From the NCBI RefSeq assembly GCF_003369915.1, contig NC_046677.1:21098913-21162912 (forward strand): a stretch of DNA of 64,000 bases. The letters are read 5' to 3'. Below the pieces are notes generated by a model, which saw only the letters and a list, made by a program, of their open reading frames with translations, searched no databases and was not told where the DNA came from. This DNA is from Drosophila miranda. Its lineage: Eukaryota; Arthropoda; Insecta; Diptera; Drosophilidae. The translations under genes and the position numbers were made by a program. Shown here in pieces: positions 12,736 to 25,500 of the stretch (position 1 is the first letter of the stretch; each line of letters begins with the position of its first letter).

Positions 12736-12743
12736 TATATATA
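12736..12743 (+). promoter_or_regulatory. TATA-like box of the fourth Ly6 gene
   Basis: TATATATA about 160 bases before the ATG at 12901. A start site near 12765-12770 would leave a 5' UTR of about 130 bases. AT-rich surroundings make chance matches likely. Confidence 0.3.
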
Positions 12744-12900
12744 ATGTGATTGCCATCGGCATCTGTGAAGACTGTGAAAAACATCTGTAGCACAGATCGC
12801 ATCTGTATCCGTATCGTATCTATTGAATCACCTCAATACTCGAGCACAGCCCCATTAGCGCAGTGGACAGTGGCGAGTGGGGATCGTTCGGAACGGAACA

Positions 12901-13558
12901 ATGCGTGTGTTTGTCGCTCTGTGGCTGCTCGTCACGCTGGTCAGCACAGGTGAGTCCCAGTCCCTCCTCCTCCTCCTCATCCTCCTTCTCTTGGTTGACA
13001 CACATATTTACGCATGTCGTCATCGTCACCCCTCCTCTGGCGAATAGCTCTGGCGATTACCTGCTTCGAATGCGATTCCGTAAACGAGCCTGGGTGTGGG
13101 GAGAGCTTCTCGGGCGATGACATAGCCAAGACGGATTGTAATGCCGTCGAAGTCCTGGGCGACATGCGATCCTACAACCCCCAGGGCGTGGAACCCACTT
13201 GCCTGACCAAGTACTATGAGGGTAGTAAGTATACATATATGCACAATAAAACGTTCTACTCTACTTACATGTACATATATACATACCTAAGAATGATGCA
13301 TTCCAATGTTTTATCGTTTATTGTTTGGCAGTGCCTGGAAGTTCGCGTTTCGTTCGGCGCTCTTGCTTCTTTGGCGATTCCTCGCCGGCGGGCTTCAGCT
13401 GCGATGAGTCCCCGGATCCGTTGGTGCCTTACCAGAGCTTCCTCGGCTGTACCCTCTGCAACAGCGATCTATGTAATGCAGCCGGATGCAAAGTCCCCTC
13501 CATGCTGCTATCTTTTGTTTTCTGTGCGTATGGATTACTATTGTTTCTCGCAAATTAA
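12901..13558 (+). CDS. Ly6/uPAR family GPI-anchored protein, fourth paralog
   Basis: A compact three-exon gene: 12901-12949, 13048-13224 and 13332-13558; introns of 98 and 107 bp, both phase 1, 150 aa. The signal peptide is MRVFVALWLLVTLVST. The mature chain starts ALAITCFECDS, with ten framework cysteines closing in SDLCNA, then two more cysteines in the tail region (AGCKVP and FVFCAYG). The last 18 residues are hydrophobic (LLSFVFCAYGLLLFLAN), fitting a GPI signal. It is the most diverged member of the tandem cluster, lacking the APPR block but keeping RRSCFFGD. The second intron has two usable donors 3 bp apart (GTAGTA at 13222, GTAAGT at 13225), changing only Val to Gly-Met; the stronger GTAAGT was chosen. 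A TATA-like stretch lies about 160 bp upstream and a poly(A) signal at 13810. The exact D. melanogaster ortholog was not assigned. Confidence 0.9.
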
Positions 13559-13809
13559 TAAGAAAAAGGAGAAAAAAAACATAAGAAACTTTACCAAAAC
13601 TCAAAAAATATAATGAACATAAGGATAATTATTTTGAAACTACAATCTTGTTTGAGAACTCCCTTGGAGAGACAATAGTATTTTGTTTGTTTTAATTTTC
13701 ATTTATTTGATTTTGTTTCCGTTGTTTTTACACATCCACTAAAATGATTTAACATACATATATATTTATATAATAGTTATTCTTGTTTGTTTAATAATAT
13801 AATTTATTG

Positions 13810-13815
13810 AATAAA
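13810..13815 (+). terminator. Poly(A) signal AATAAA, fourth Ly6 gene
   Basis: Hexamer 252 bases after the stop codon, in a strongly AT-rich stretch; another lies near 13925. Confidence 0.45.
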
Positions 13816-16209
13816 AATTTACTCGTCTCCTACTATATATGTGTGTGTATGTAAGTAAGTGTCTGTCTGTGTGTGGATGTGTGTTTTGTAATTAGGATTT
13901 ATCGATTAAAAATATGCATAAATTAAATAAAATAACATTTGAAAAAAAAAAAAACACACTTGTCACTCTTTCAATCAGCAATACACACTCAATTGATCTT
14001 TAAATATAATATTCATATATACTCTATTGTATATATTGTACGTAGGATGTACATTTAATTCCAGTTTTGCTGCATAAATTATTGTTTGGGTATGTGGGTA
14101 CATAGATAACACACGATCACTGTAGCATGATTTATGGGGCTTAGGCTTAGCTGCTGGCTATATCCTATATCTATTCATTTCAGGGCTTGCAGGGCTACAC
14201 ATAAATAACATTCAAATATAAATATATATGTATATGGGTAATTATCTGTATAATATATAGGCATATATCAAATAGTATAAACTACACATTGAGAACAATT
14301 CAGATAGAAAACAGTTTTTATGTACAAAAGATTTAGTGTTTGCTTTACCAAATACTGTCCATGTAAGCGTTCCCTTAATCCCAGCAGAATCTCCGAGAAT
14401 CCTCCGGGTGGGAGTGGAGCGACTGAGTCAATGCCACAAACAATCCGCTCCAAGCATTCCACCGTCTTAAGCTCTATAAACATTATCATATCATCGATCG
14501 ATTGTGTAAGAATTAGTCAACCAAATAAAGTAATTCACATTCAGAAACAAGTAACAAACGGATTTCATTCTCTTATTTATCGCTTAGCATTAGCTCGTGT
14601 ATCAACATCAGGGATCAACTTGTTCAACTATTTGCAGCTGGTATTTTGTAATGTATAGATCGGTTATTTTATTTCATAGGCCATATAATGCTGCGCTTAC
14701 GTACATACACATATACAATTGAATCATAGTAACAACAACAACACAGAGAGTTTGTTTAAAACCTAAAGAACTATTCATATTTACTTGTAGCTTCCACTGC
14801 CACTCTCTCTCTCTCTCTCTACCTATGTATACCCCACAGATTGCATTAGATCTTGTATGGGGAAAGGATGGGGATCGGATTGGATTGTGGGGTATTGTGG
14901 AGTACCAGCCTCCACAATCGTTGTGGAGTGTTGCCTTGCCTGTCATTTGGTGCAATCTGTGGCCCATGTCTTCAATTTCCCTTCAATTTTCGTTCTGGCT
15001 TTTCCTTTTTTTAGTTGTAACAATTCGCTTGAGTAGTGCAATGATCGTTCCACTGATCCAACAGAGTCTGCAATCACTCAAAGTCAGATCAAGAGAGGCA
15101 TACACAGGAAGAGACCTATCCCACACATCATATTCGTATTCGTATTTTCTTTCTTTCTTTTTCTTTAACATAAAAACTGACTAGAAAAGTGTGCAAAAAT
15201 TTCGTGAGTGCGCGGGTGTTTGTGTGTCTGTGAGCAAAGAATTTCGTTGGCATTGAATATGGAATGGAATCTTAAAATAATTATTGAATTTCCATCGGTT
15301 TTGTTTATGCATTTCATTTCCATGTAGCCTTCAACTTGTAATACATTTCTTTCTACATTTTGTTTCCATTTTGAGATCAATTTGACATGAGTACGTGGGA
15401 CGCTCTCTTACTCTCTCTGTGGACTTTAAGCAGATTACAGACTCTTTTGGCTAAGGACATTGGCTTTACATTTGTATCAATTGTGGGCTATATATCGTAA
15501 TGTGGGTTCTAATATATGGTATATGTTGTATCTGAGCATATCATTTGTAGCTTTAATCGAAACATGGTTTGGGTTTTTCTTTATCTATATATATTTTTTT
15601 AGTTGCGACCAAATGGAGGAGTGAACCCTTCAGAGACACATTCGATTGGGTCGGTCTCAATGCAATTTATACAAGGTTTACATACACTTTCTATACACAT
15701 AGCAATAATAATCTTAACAACATTAATAACGAATTCAGTCAAGTCAGTAAATTTGGTTGGTTTACAGAAAAAAGAAAAAATAAAATACATGCTAAACGAA
15801 ATTATAATAAACAATAATAAACATTTCTTTTCCATTCTCCATTTTTCACTTTTCCATTTTTCATTTTCAAAATTATATAGGTTTATCCTTTTCAACATTT
15901 TTCATGGCTATAGAAATACGGATTTACATTTAGTTATACACATATTATATAGTAATTGTTTATGCATACGTATAGATATATGTTTATGTATAGTATATAT
16001 TGTATATGTGTATAGGGGTTATTACTGTATAACAACTATTGTATTGTATTGTAATTTCAAAGCTTTGCGTTTTGAAACATGAACTCACAGAGTATTTCCA
16101 TTATATAATATATAATTTGTATGTTTTTATCAATCAATTTTTCATTCATTTTGAAACATTTAACATTAACACGACGGCTAAACTGCTGCTTTCTGCCACT
16201 TTCGATAAA
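13816..16209. other. AT-rich convergent intergenic region
   Basis: It lies between the 3' ends of the fourth Ly6 gene (+) and sky (-). It holds (CT)n and many ATATA tracts. Part may be the 3' UTR of either gene. No coding potential was recognised. Confidence 0.5.
14803..14820. repeat. (CT)n microsatellite
   Basis: Nine CT dinucleotides in the convergent spacer. Confidence 0.85.
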
Positions 16210-16215
16210 TTTATT
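16210..16215 (-). terminator. sky: Candidate poly(A) signal for sky
   Basis: AATAAA on the - strand, 218 bases after the sky stop codon. Other copies lie farther on, so a longer 3' UTR is possible. Confidence 0.35.
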
Positions 16216-16432
16216 TATAAATAGGTTTTTATAAATGTTGAAACATTTTACGATCATCTTCTTTACGATCATCTTCCGCCAGGAGTTGCGGAAGGAAGTG
16301 TGTTTGTATTGAAATCTTTAGGTTTGAGTGGTTTTGGTGGTGGTGGTGGAGATGCATAAGGGTAGGTTTTGGCTGAGCACTTGATCGTCGGCGGGCAATA
16401 TTGGTTGGATTGAACAGAGCTTGCGATGCCCC

Positions 16433-16574
16433 TTAGATGCCCACAAAGCCATAGACCTCCAGTACGCGGATCTCAAAATCACCGGATGGACAGAGCGGGG
16501 GATTGTTGAAGGTCTTGCAACCATCCGTTTTGCCAAAACGTATATTCTCGTCCATCCAGATGGCCTGACCCTCA
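16433..16574 (-). CDS. sky: sky exon 9, last coding exon with stop
   Basis: Acceptor CTGTTTAG|T. It encodes the final residues (EGQAIWMDENIRFGKT... to ...LEVYGFVGI) and ends with TAA at 16433-16435. The TFNNPPLCPSGDFEI segment is the conserved end of TLDc domains. Confidence 0.94.
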
Positions 16575-19500
16575 CTAAACAGGAAAGAGCACAGGAAAGA
16601 GAAGCCATATATTAGTGGGTGAAACAGGTACAGTATCGATTCAACGTCACGACTTACCCTCCACCGATTGTAATCATTTTGGAATCGGCTGCCATAAACA
16701 GCTCGGAACTGTGTCCCAGATCCTTGTCACCCTCAATTCCCACCCAGGGGTACTTGGCTCGCTCTGGATACAAGGAGAACAGGAAGGTTTCGCCGGTGCC
16801 AAAGTAGGCCTGCCGCTGGCCCTTGTCATCCTTGACATTTCTTTCGAACCACCGCGACGAGCAATAGGCGCCAAAGACCTGCGATTATAGAGAGGAGTTA
16901 TTACAATCTATATCTTGTGTGTGGTTTTTCTTGAAACGTACCTCATTATTGCAAGTCTTGATCATCAGCAGCGTGGGCTCGTGCTGCTCCACCCGCACGT
17001 AGAATGTGGTGAGAGAGCAGCCGTGCTCTTCTGTGGTGTACAGCAGCACCGGTTGGTACATTGTTATCCGCACAGGCAGCCACGACCACAACGTGAATAA
17101 CTAAAGGAGCACAGATATCATTTATCAGTTTTGTTATATTACCAAAAGAGCAGGTGTCTTTGTTGCTACAACTACTCGTACAAGTAACTGATTTAAGAGG
17201 GTAGCAATTAGCCAATGACAAAACAAAGTAAATACGTATCGTAGTAGGCGTAGTAGGGTATCAAAAAAGACGTGAAATAACATGAACTAAAAGGCCAAAA
17301 GCCAACGAAAACCAACTAAAAGCCAAAGTAACATATATATGTATATACGGGTAAAAGAACTCTCAACAGATCTATGGGGTAAGGGGGACTCTAAGGATGG
17401 TCTAAGAGGTATGACTACGGCGCAAGTTCAGCAGCAGCTCAAACTGTAGGCAGCAGCGTTGGTAGCAGCAGCAGCAGCAGCGCTTGTAAAACTTCGATAG
17501 TTTTTTTTTCTGATTTATGAATGGTTGATGAGATTTTGTCAGATGATCTATAGATGATCTCTATAGTCTAGGCAGGACAAAGACACTTTTACATAGACAA
17601 AACATTTGTCCAAAACATTTTCTAAGACGGCACGAAATTGAAATTTTTCGGATGGGAAGTACAAATGGAGGGAAATTGCATTCATATGGAAGGAGACATG
17701 GAGAGGGAAATGGCAAATGGAAAAGATATTGGAGTTTTTTGGAGGAGTGGGGGATTTGTTTTTTTTTTTCTCAATATGCAATGCAATGCTTACAAATTGT
17801 CTATCCGTCCAGGTTTTTATGAAATTCTTTGTGCCCGGCAAACCAAAATGCTATGAAAAAGATATATATAGATGGATATACATATATATTGCAAAACGAA
17901 AGAAACCAAAACAGAAAAAAAAAATAGGCGATATGTCGGATGTTGGGTGGGGTCTTGGGGTATAATAATGAAAACGATATGGGGGTAGATCATCTTCAAA
18001 TCTTCTCCATTTAATAATCTCTAGCTTAAGTATTTCCCACTCTAGAAAATCAAATGGGGGCAAAAAAAAAACAACTAGCAAATATTGAAGTATAAAGATC
18101 AACTAAAATCATCATTAATTTCTATCAAATTGAAACCGAAATCATCTTAATTTTCTATCAAAATTGAAGTCAAAAACAGATTGATGAAAATTTCCAGCAT
18201 TTCATGCATAGTTTTTGGAATATGGAATCATAAAGTGTGTGCACAAAAGCATTTAATAATTTAGCTATGCTTGGATATATATTTAGATAATAGATGTTTA
18301 TAAAACGTTTCATATGTAATTGAAATGTTGTTGTGTGCTGGGAGGGTTCTCTGTAGAATGGAGTGGTTTTTGGATTGGTTTTTTGGAGTTTGACTTTGAC
18401 TTTCACTTACATCTTCGTTCTTACAGACTTGACTTTTCAGATTGTGAATGGGATAGACGCCCATCGCGATAGCTCTATGACCGGGCGACTTTTCGCCCTA
18501 TATATGGTAAATGGAATATATATTTATATATATATATATATGTGTGTATGCACCCAAAATGAAGACAAATGAACCCGCAGAAGTTAGTTGTTTTTTCATC
18601 GATATCGAATATGTGAATATACATTGATCAAAGCGTACGCAAATGTTATCAGATTTTGATTTTGATTTTTTGATTCATTCATTCGTTTGCCAAGGCAGCA
18701 AAAAAAGGGTACAAGAAAAATAGAAATAACATTTTTATAAAGATTTTTGTTCATATAAAGGAGCAGGATATACATATGTACTGCAGGATATTATATTGGT
18801 TTCTGGTTTTCTGGTTTATTTTGGTTTATGTATATTTCTGTTTTAGTGAGTATATTGTTTTTTGGAATATATTTTTAATAGAAAAGCTATGTTTGTATAT
18901 AAAAAATATATATGTATATGTTTATAAAGCTGCATGTTGTATGGATGTGGGTATTATAATCATGAGTGGTTTTTTGTTTGTATGTTTTTGTGGCAGTGCT
19001 TTAGCTTTGATTTGATAAGTAAAACAGAACGAAACGAAAATTTAGTTCATTCAGCAAAAACAAAATGGAAATAAAATAACAAAAACAAAAGTCAAGTGGC
19101 AGCAGAACGAACACAAAACTCGAGTCGAATTTGTCAATTGCGGGAAAGTTTCCAGAGAGATATGACGATGCCTTTGGCATTGTATAACTCGGGGAAGTCT
19201 TTGGCTTTCAGATTAAACTAATCCTAAGATCTCCCACATATTGTACAATGTTCTCAAAACAATTGAAATTTGCATAATGATTTCTTTCTTTGTGATAAAT
19301 GCAGTTGATATCGGTTATATGCTAATGCTATAACAGAAATCGTTCACTAAACGGAGATCCGAATGTATGCAGAAATCGTTTTTATCGATAAACGATCAAT
19401 CGATATTCGAACACCTGCTTTTATACAATTTCCACTTTGAAAGCACTTTGTTTTGTCTTAGAAATACGACAACCATTATTTTTGTATGCCTCTGAAGTAT

Positions 19501-22500
19501 AACATTTCTAGACGGGTATAACAGATATTAGCACATAACCGATATTCACGTATTCTTCGTATCCCTCATCTAAGCTTCATGCATTATCTTCGGTCTAAGA
19601 CTTTTTGCTTCTCGACTCGAAGCATCGGTAAGCAATTTGATAGCTGAACAAATGAACTGAACTGAAACTCATTCAATAAACATTATCATACAATATGTAT
19701 ATGAAAAGAAATATGAACAACCGAACAAGAACAGAACAAGCAGATTCAATCCAACATCAGCAATTATATAATTATCATTATCAGTATGAGTATTTTGTAT
19801 AATTTGGAATAATTTGCTTCTAGCCTCATACCAAGTTGCGACAGCTCTCGGAGTGCAGCTTCTGGTTTATGGATTTACATAAATATATTTTGGTTTTTTT
19901 GTTTTTTTTTTTGTTTGTTTGTTGGGGGCGTGCGTTCAAGTTGTTTCAGAAACATAACCAGAAGAAAAAAAAAAGATATATATAAAAAACAGATGGAAAT
20001 AAGAGTTTACCATTAGACAAAAGTGTTTCGTATTTGTGCTGTGTAGTAGAGAGTATTTGTTTGGGGTTCCAGAGATAGTAGTACTAGGCCTAACATCTGG
20101 CTGGGCTATGGTTTCTCTTTGTTTCTTTGTATATTTGTATTTTGTGTGATGGTGGGTTTTGGTTTGGTTTGAGTGGGGGGCGGTAGGGTGCAGGGAAACT
20201 CTGGATTGGATTATGGATTACATACCTCACGGATGGTCAATGTATGCGACATCATCTGAATGTTCACCTGCGACTGACTAGTGGGCAGATTATCACTTGA
20301 ACGCGATTTGATTAATTGCTTCGAACCGCTATTGAGCACGGAACGGCTTTTTAGTAGCATTTCAGTCTTGATAAATATTCTAGAAATATACTGGGTACTG
20401 CAAAATGGATAACAGGAATTATTTATAAGGTATTCTACTCTGTTTCAAGATCTACCATACCTCAGTCCCCTAATACTAAACGCGGCATGGAGAAGTTTCG
20501 CCGGCGACACTGGTATCTTCTTGCAGAACTTGATCAAAGCGTTGCCAATGTCATTTTTAATATTATCCGGACTCCATTCGTTGTTCGACTGGCACTCCTT
20601 GTGGAACAGATTGAGCACGACCAGGGCCACACGGTACAGGACCTTGATGCCCTCGTGGAAATAACAGTCCATGATCCGCACCAGATGCTGGAAGGGTAGA
20701 CCGGCTAATATCCACCAGCACCAGTCCATGAACACGCGCTCCAGCTTCAGGCCCGGACAAATACGTTGGAAATACGAAATTGCACTTTTCTATTTTAAAT
20801 ACAAAATCATTTGATTAACGATTGATTGATTGACTGATTGGGCGATGATTGAGGTGAGTGTGCTTACCGTGTGCTTTTTGGCTATCTGCATCACCGTCTT
20901 CCAGGTGACCTCATGCTGTAGTTTGGTTTGATTGATGAATACCTTCTCCTTGCTACCCACCAGACCGGCGAGGCACATGTAGGCTTCCTCCTCTGCAAAG
21001 AAAAATCAAGAATTGGCGAATATTAAGAAAGCTGTTGGATCTGTGGATGATTATTATTAATCTTTTCATCCCATTTACTATGTGTTAAGGGATTATTTCG
21101 AAGGCCTATAATTGGTTGCAGTGATCTCTTAAACAATTATCCGTATAGCCCCATCTGTAGCTTCGTATTATCGATGATTGTTGACTCCTAAGCTTATAAT
21201 AGAAATGGTTGTATTCAAACACATTCAATCACTTGTTATGGCTATAAATATATTCATATACTAAGTAAGATTTTATATTCAATAGACTGTGTCAACTGGT
21301 CAAGATCTAATCAAAGTTTTCTTAGCAACTATAAATGACAATCCTAGAACCTAAAGAACTTTCCAGATTCCATTTAAGATACTTCAGACTGTCATTTAAG
21401 AAAGTGTCACATCAAGATTCTTTAAAATGAAGCAGAAAATATCGCAACATATCCTATGTGAATCTCCTGCCCTATACATGGGGACAGCATAAGTGAACCC
21501 CTAACAGGATTGGGGGAATAATACCCATCTGGAGTCTTCTAAAATGTAAGTGGGAGCTACTGTCATCTCTCCCACATAACATTGATACTGCCGAAAATTG
21601 CAAAAACCGCAAACATTGCGTGTGCATGATACGGCACAATGATAAGTGATTTTTGTTGTTGGACTGTTTTTAAATTCAAAGAGTCAGCCCACCTGTGTTG
21701 TATATAATTCCCCTGCTAATCCCAATCTTAGGTGCCTTAGACCTTGTAATAATAACAATCATTAAAAAATGAAGATCATCGTAAAGGCTAAGAGGTTCCT
21801 TAAGAGTCTACAGAAGTTTTAAGTGTTGAAAATAACTTTTAATTGATTATGTGCCCAGGATTCAGCAAGCACTCAATGGTATAAATCCATCACACACTCA
21901 GCGAATGCTCTGTTTAAATATGATCCATCAAATCTAACCAATTTATCGCGTTGCATATGTAATAGATGGTAAACAATATGCCCTGGCAGTCAGTCAGTCT
22001 ATCGAAGTGATCAAATTGCAGTTTTTCCTAACAATTATCAACCTTATGACTGGCCTAACCTCAACCACAATTTATCCAGCCTTCCACCTCTATAGAGCCC
22101 GCCCCACCCCCTCCATCAAACACTGTACAATAAAACCACATATACGACGGAGCGGGTTTCTAATTTAATTGTGGAACTACTGCAGCAGCAGAAGCAGCAG
22201 CAGCTCAAAGCTCAGGGCGATTGGGGATCCATCTCCCTCCAAGTGTTGATTGGATGAGAAGGAGGTGGCATATGGTATACGGTACATGGGATTGTGGTTC
22301 TGTCGCTGACTACGAGCAAATGCATTACCGCAATGACGCAGAGGAAAATTGAATTGAGAGCTTGCCTTGAGACTCTGTCTGGGATGCACTTTGACCAGCA
22401 CATCACAAATGCCATTTTCCATCTCCATTTGCCCCTCTCTTCAATTGCGAAAAACCATAATTAGCAGGGTGGCAATTTGTACTCTGTGTACACTCGGATA

Positions 22501-25500
22501 TAATACATGCAGTATGTGGTGCCTGATTATTTGATTACAAAATTAGATCAAATTATGCAATGGCGAGTGCTAAAAATAATTCCCATTCCGCAGAAGAGTT
22601 CGTGGGGGATTCATTAGCTGTATTATCTGATGTTTGTAAAAAGAACTTTGATTACAAATCAGCAATGTAAATGTGTAAACATTTCATATAAAAATTCAAC
22701 CATCAATCATCGATTAGGGGGACTTTAAATTCAATTTAGATACTGAACCGAATTGAACCTTTCTTTTCTAGAGTGCAGATGATAAGGAGGAGGCGCCTCC
22801 ATATTGATTTGTGCTGCCTGTGGCTTCTTCTTTGCATTACAAAGTTTAATTGCTTTCAAACGCTCGAGTAAACAAAAGTCGATCTGCCGCGCCGATGTCG
22901 TTATCAGCGGATTGTGCCGGGCAGGAACTTATCAGTGGATTACACTAGCCTAAGGCGGTTTGGCTTAGTTTATAAGAGATTGCTTTTAATTATAATTGGC
23001 TTTTCCGAAGCGTTCAGCGGAGAGCGGAAAGCGGAGTCCGGAGAGCAGCGTCCCCTGCGACCGCCCATTGAACTTTATCTGTTGCGGAAAGCCTCCAACC
23101 CAAGTTGGCAAACATTTGATAAGTTTATTAAATATCTTACGGGCAAGAGTGGGAGAGTGGGCATGACGCAGAGTCATATTCGCCGACTGCAGTATTCGGA
23201 ACTGGCATTGGCATTGCAATGGCAATTGCAATGTGGGCATTAATCTGCAAACATTTGCATTCCACTGGCGACAGCTCAAATTTTAATGAACCATCATTAT
23301 CAATAAGAAAGAGCAAACGAGAGCGGCAAGATCAAGCTAAAGTCAACGATTTCGAAGTGGAATAAGAATGAACGTCATAGTAGATATAGTAGTAGGACTT
23401 TAGGATACCCTACTCTAGCCAGCAAATACACATAATTACATCGCAGAACAGAGAACAAAGAAAGAGTAAAAGTATTGTAATCCTTTATCCTGAATAATAG
23501 CTTTATATGAAAATCTAGTAAATAGTAGCCCGGTATCTTTTGGTAAGAAAAAAAAACATCAGAAATCTACACAGAACTTTGTGTTCCTGCATCTCATATA
23601 AACTCCAAGATCCACTGACTGGCAGAAAAACTTGACTATATCGATCCTTTGCCCACAATCGCAATATACCCTAGAATAAAAGCCCCGACTACCGTGCATA
23701 GTAAAGTAAACAATTTAAAGTAGAAATTAATCAAAGAACTGTCTCGCACACACCAATGAGCCTCCAATTAGGCAATTAAGCTCTAGAAAAAATAATCACA
23801 ATAAAACGCTAAACTATAAATCGCTAGGGTTTCCATATGTATTGTGTGTCCGATAAGGTTTTGAGCTACATTTAAGTGGGTTGTGTATACAAAATACAAT
23901 GGCTACAGTGGCTAGCAAACATCCAAAGGTTGAACTGCCATCGGACAATGGAGCAGGGAGAGAGGGAGGCAGAAAAAGTGCCATTATTTATACGTTAGCG
24001 AGCACGTGCCGAGTTATTTATGAGGCAGTAGGTGAGAGACCAAAAGATACAGTCGTAAACCCGTCTAAAAATAGTATCACATCTAAGCAACCTCAAGTTA
24101 AGATAGAAGACAGAAAACAGGAATCAGCCGTTTCTGCCTTAATTAGCTCAACAAACTCAAACATAAACAATGCAAATATTTTCAAGACCGAAAGACGGAC
24201 AGACGGGCCGCAGAAACACATAATAAATTTAAATAAAAGCGAAAATAACATTTTTTCAATTGCTAAATGGGGGGTAGACTGCAGAAGTCAGCAATGAAGA
24301 CACCATTGAATGCCCTGCAAAAGAGCTTTAACACACAGACAGAAGAATGAGAGAGAGCTTTCCATCAAAATTGTGCGTAGCGGTGCAAAGCTCACTAATA
24401 CATTAACGGATGGTCATTTGTTTGTATGGTTTACACTTTAATTTGTTTAGTTAGGTCATGGATGAATGGGGCTTAATCGCTATAGCATATACCACAGTGA
24501 AAGTTCTCCTCGGTCTAAGATCTGAGATGGGGATCTAAGGGAGAATTTAACCCTTACAGATGTTTACTATACCCGTAAATGCCTTGCGTCCAAATGGATT
24601 TCTTCACTCTACATATTCTCCTTTTTTTTACCACATCCCACCTGCTTCAAGGCTGACGTCAAAAAATAGCAAACCATCGAAATAGAAGTACATACTCGTG
24701 CTACACGTATATATAGAATATGCCATATATTTTAATCTGAATTGTGCGTGCCTCGAATCCCCAACTACACGTATTCGTATATATGTACATATGTAGATTT
24801 GATGATGAGTCGCAGCCACACTCCTCCATATAAGAACCGTGCAAAATAAATATGCATGAGGCGAGAATGTTTGGGCAGGGCACACACCCGCAACGCCACA
24901 AAACAGTGGGGGAGGCGGAACGACATGGAATGAGATAAACATTAGGAACAATGGAGGAACAGGCAATGGAATAGGCAAACAAAGCCGTCATAAACGAAAG
25001 AGTGTTCGTGTTTTGTTTCTATTCTGTGTTTTCAGTCTACGTTTTATGCGAATTTTATGCTCACGTGTTGTCGTCATTAGCTAAATCAAAGCAGAGCGGA
25101 GGAAAACGGAAACAAGAGAGAAGAGCAAAATTCTAGAAGCACATACATTAAGAGCTCTGTTTAGCCTAAAAGATTCTTTGGAGAAGAGATTTTATAGGGA
25201 AGAAAAATTATACACTCCCGACAATTGGTCTAAAATCAAAATTGTCTTATGACAGAAACTTTACAGCACAAGTTTAAGCTCTTTCTCTCTCTCTATTCTG
25301 AAAGCTCTTCCTTAAGCGAAACCTTACGATCTCCCTCTTTATATCCCGAAAGCTCTGCGGCCGAGAAAGCAATAACAAAGTTTAAGCTCTTTCTTTCCCT
25401 CTCTCTCTATTTTGAAAGCTCTTCCTTAAGCGAAACCTTACGATCTCTCTCTATATATCCCGAAAGCTCTGCGGCCGAGATTGCAATAACAAAGTACACG

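Noticed and set aside
23881..24297. Open frame of 138 codons on + inside a sky intron
   Set aside because: Low-complexity Lys/Asn/Ser content, no motif and no splice or promoter context.
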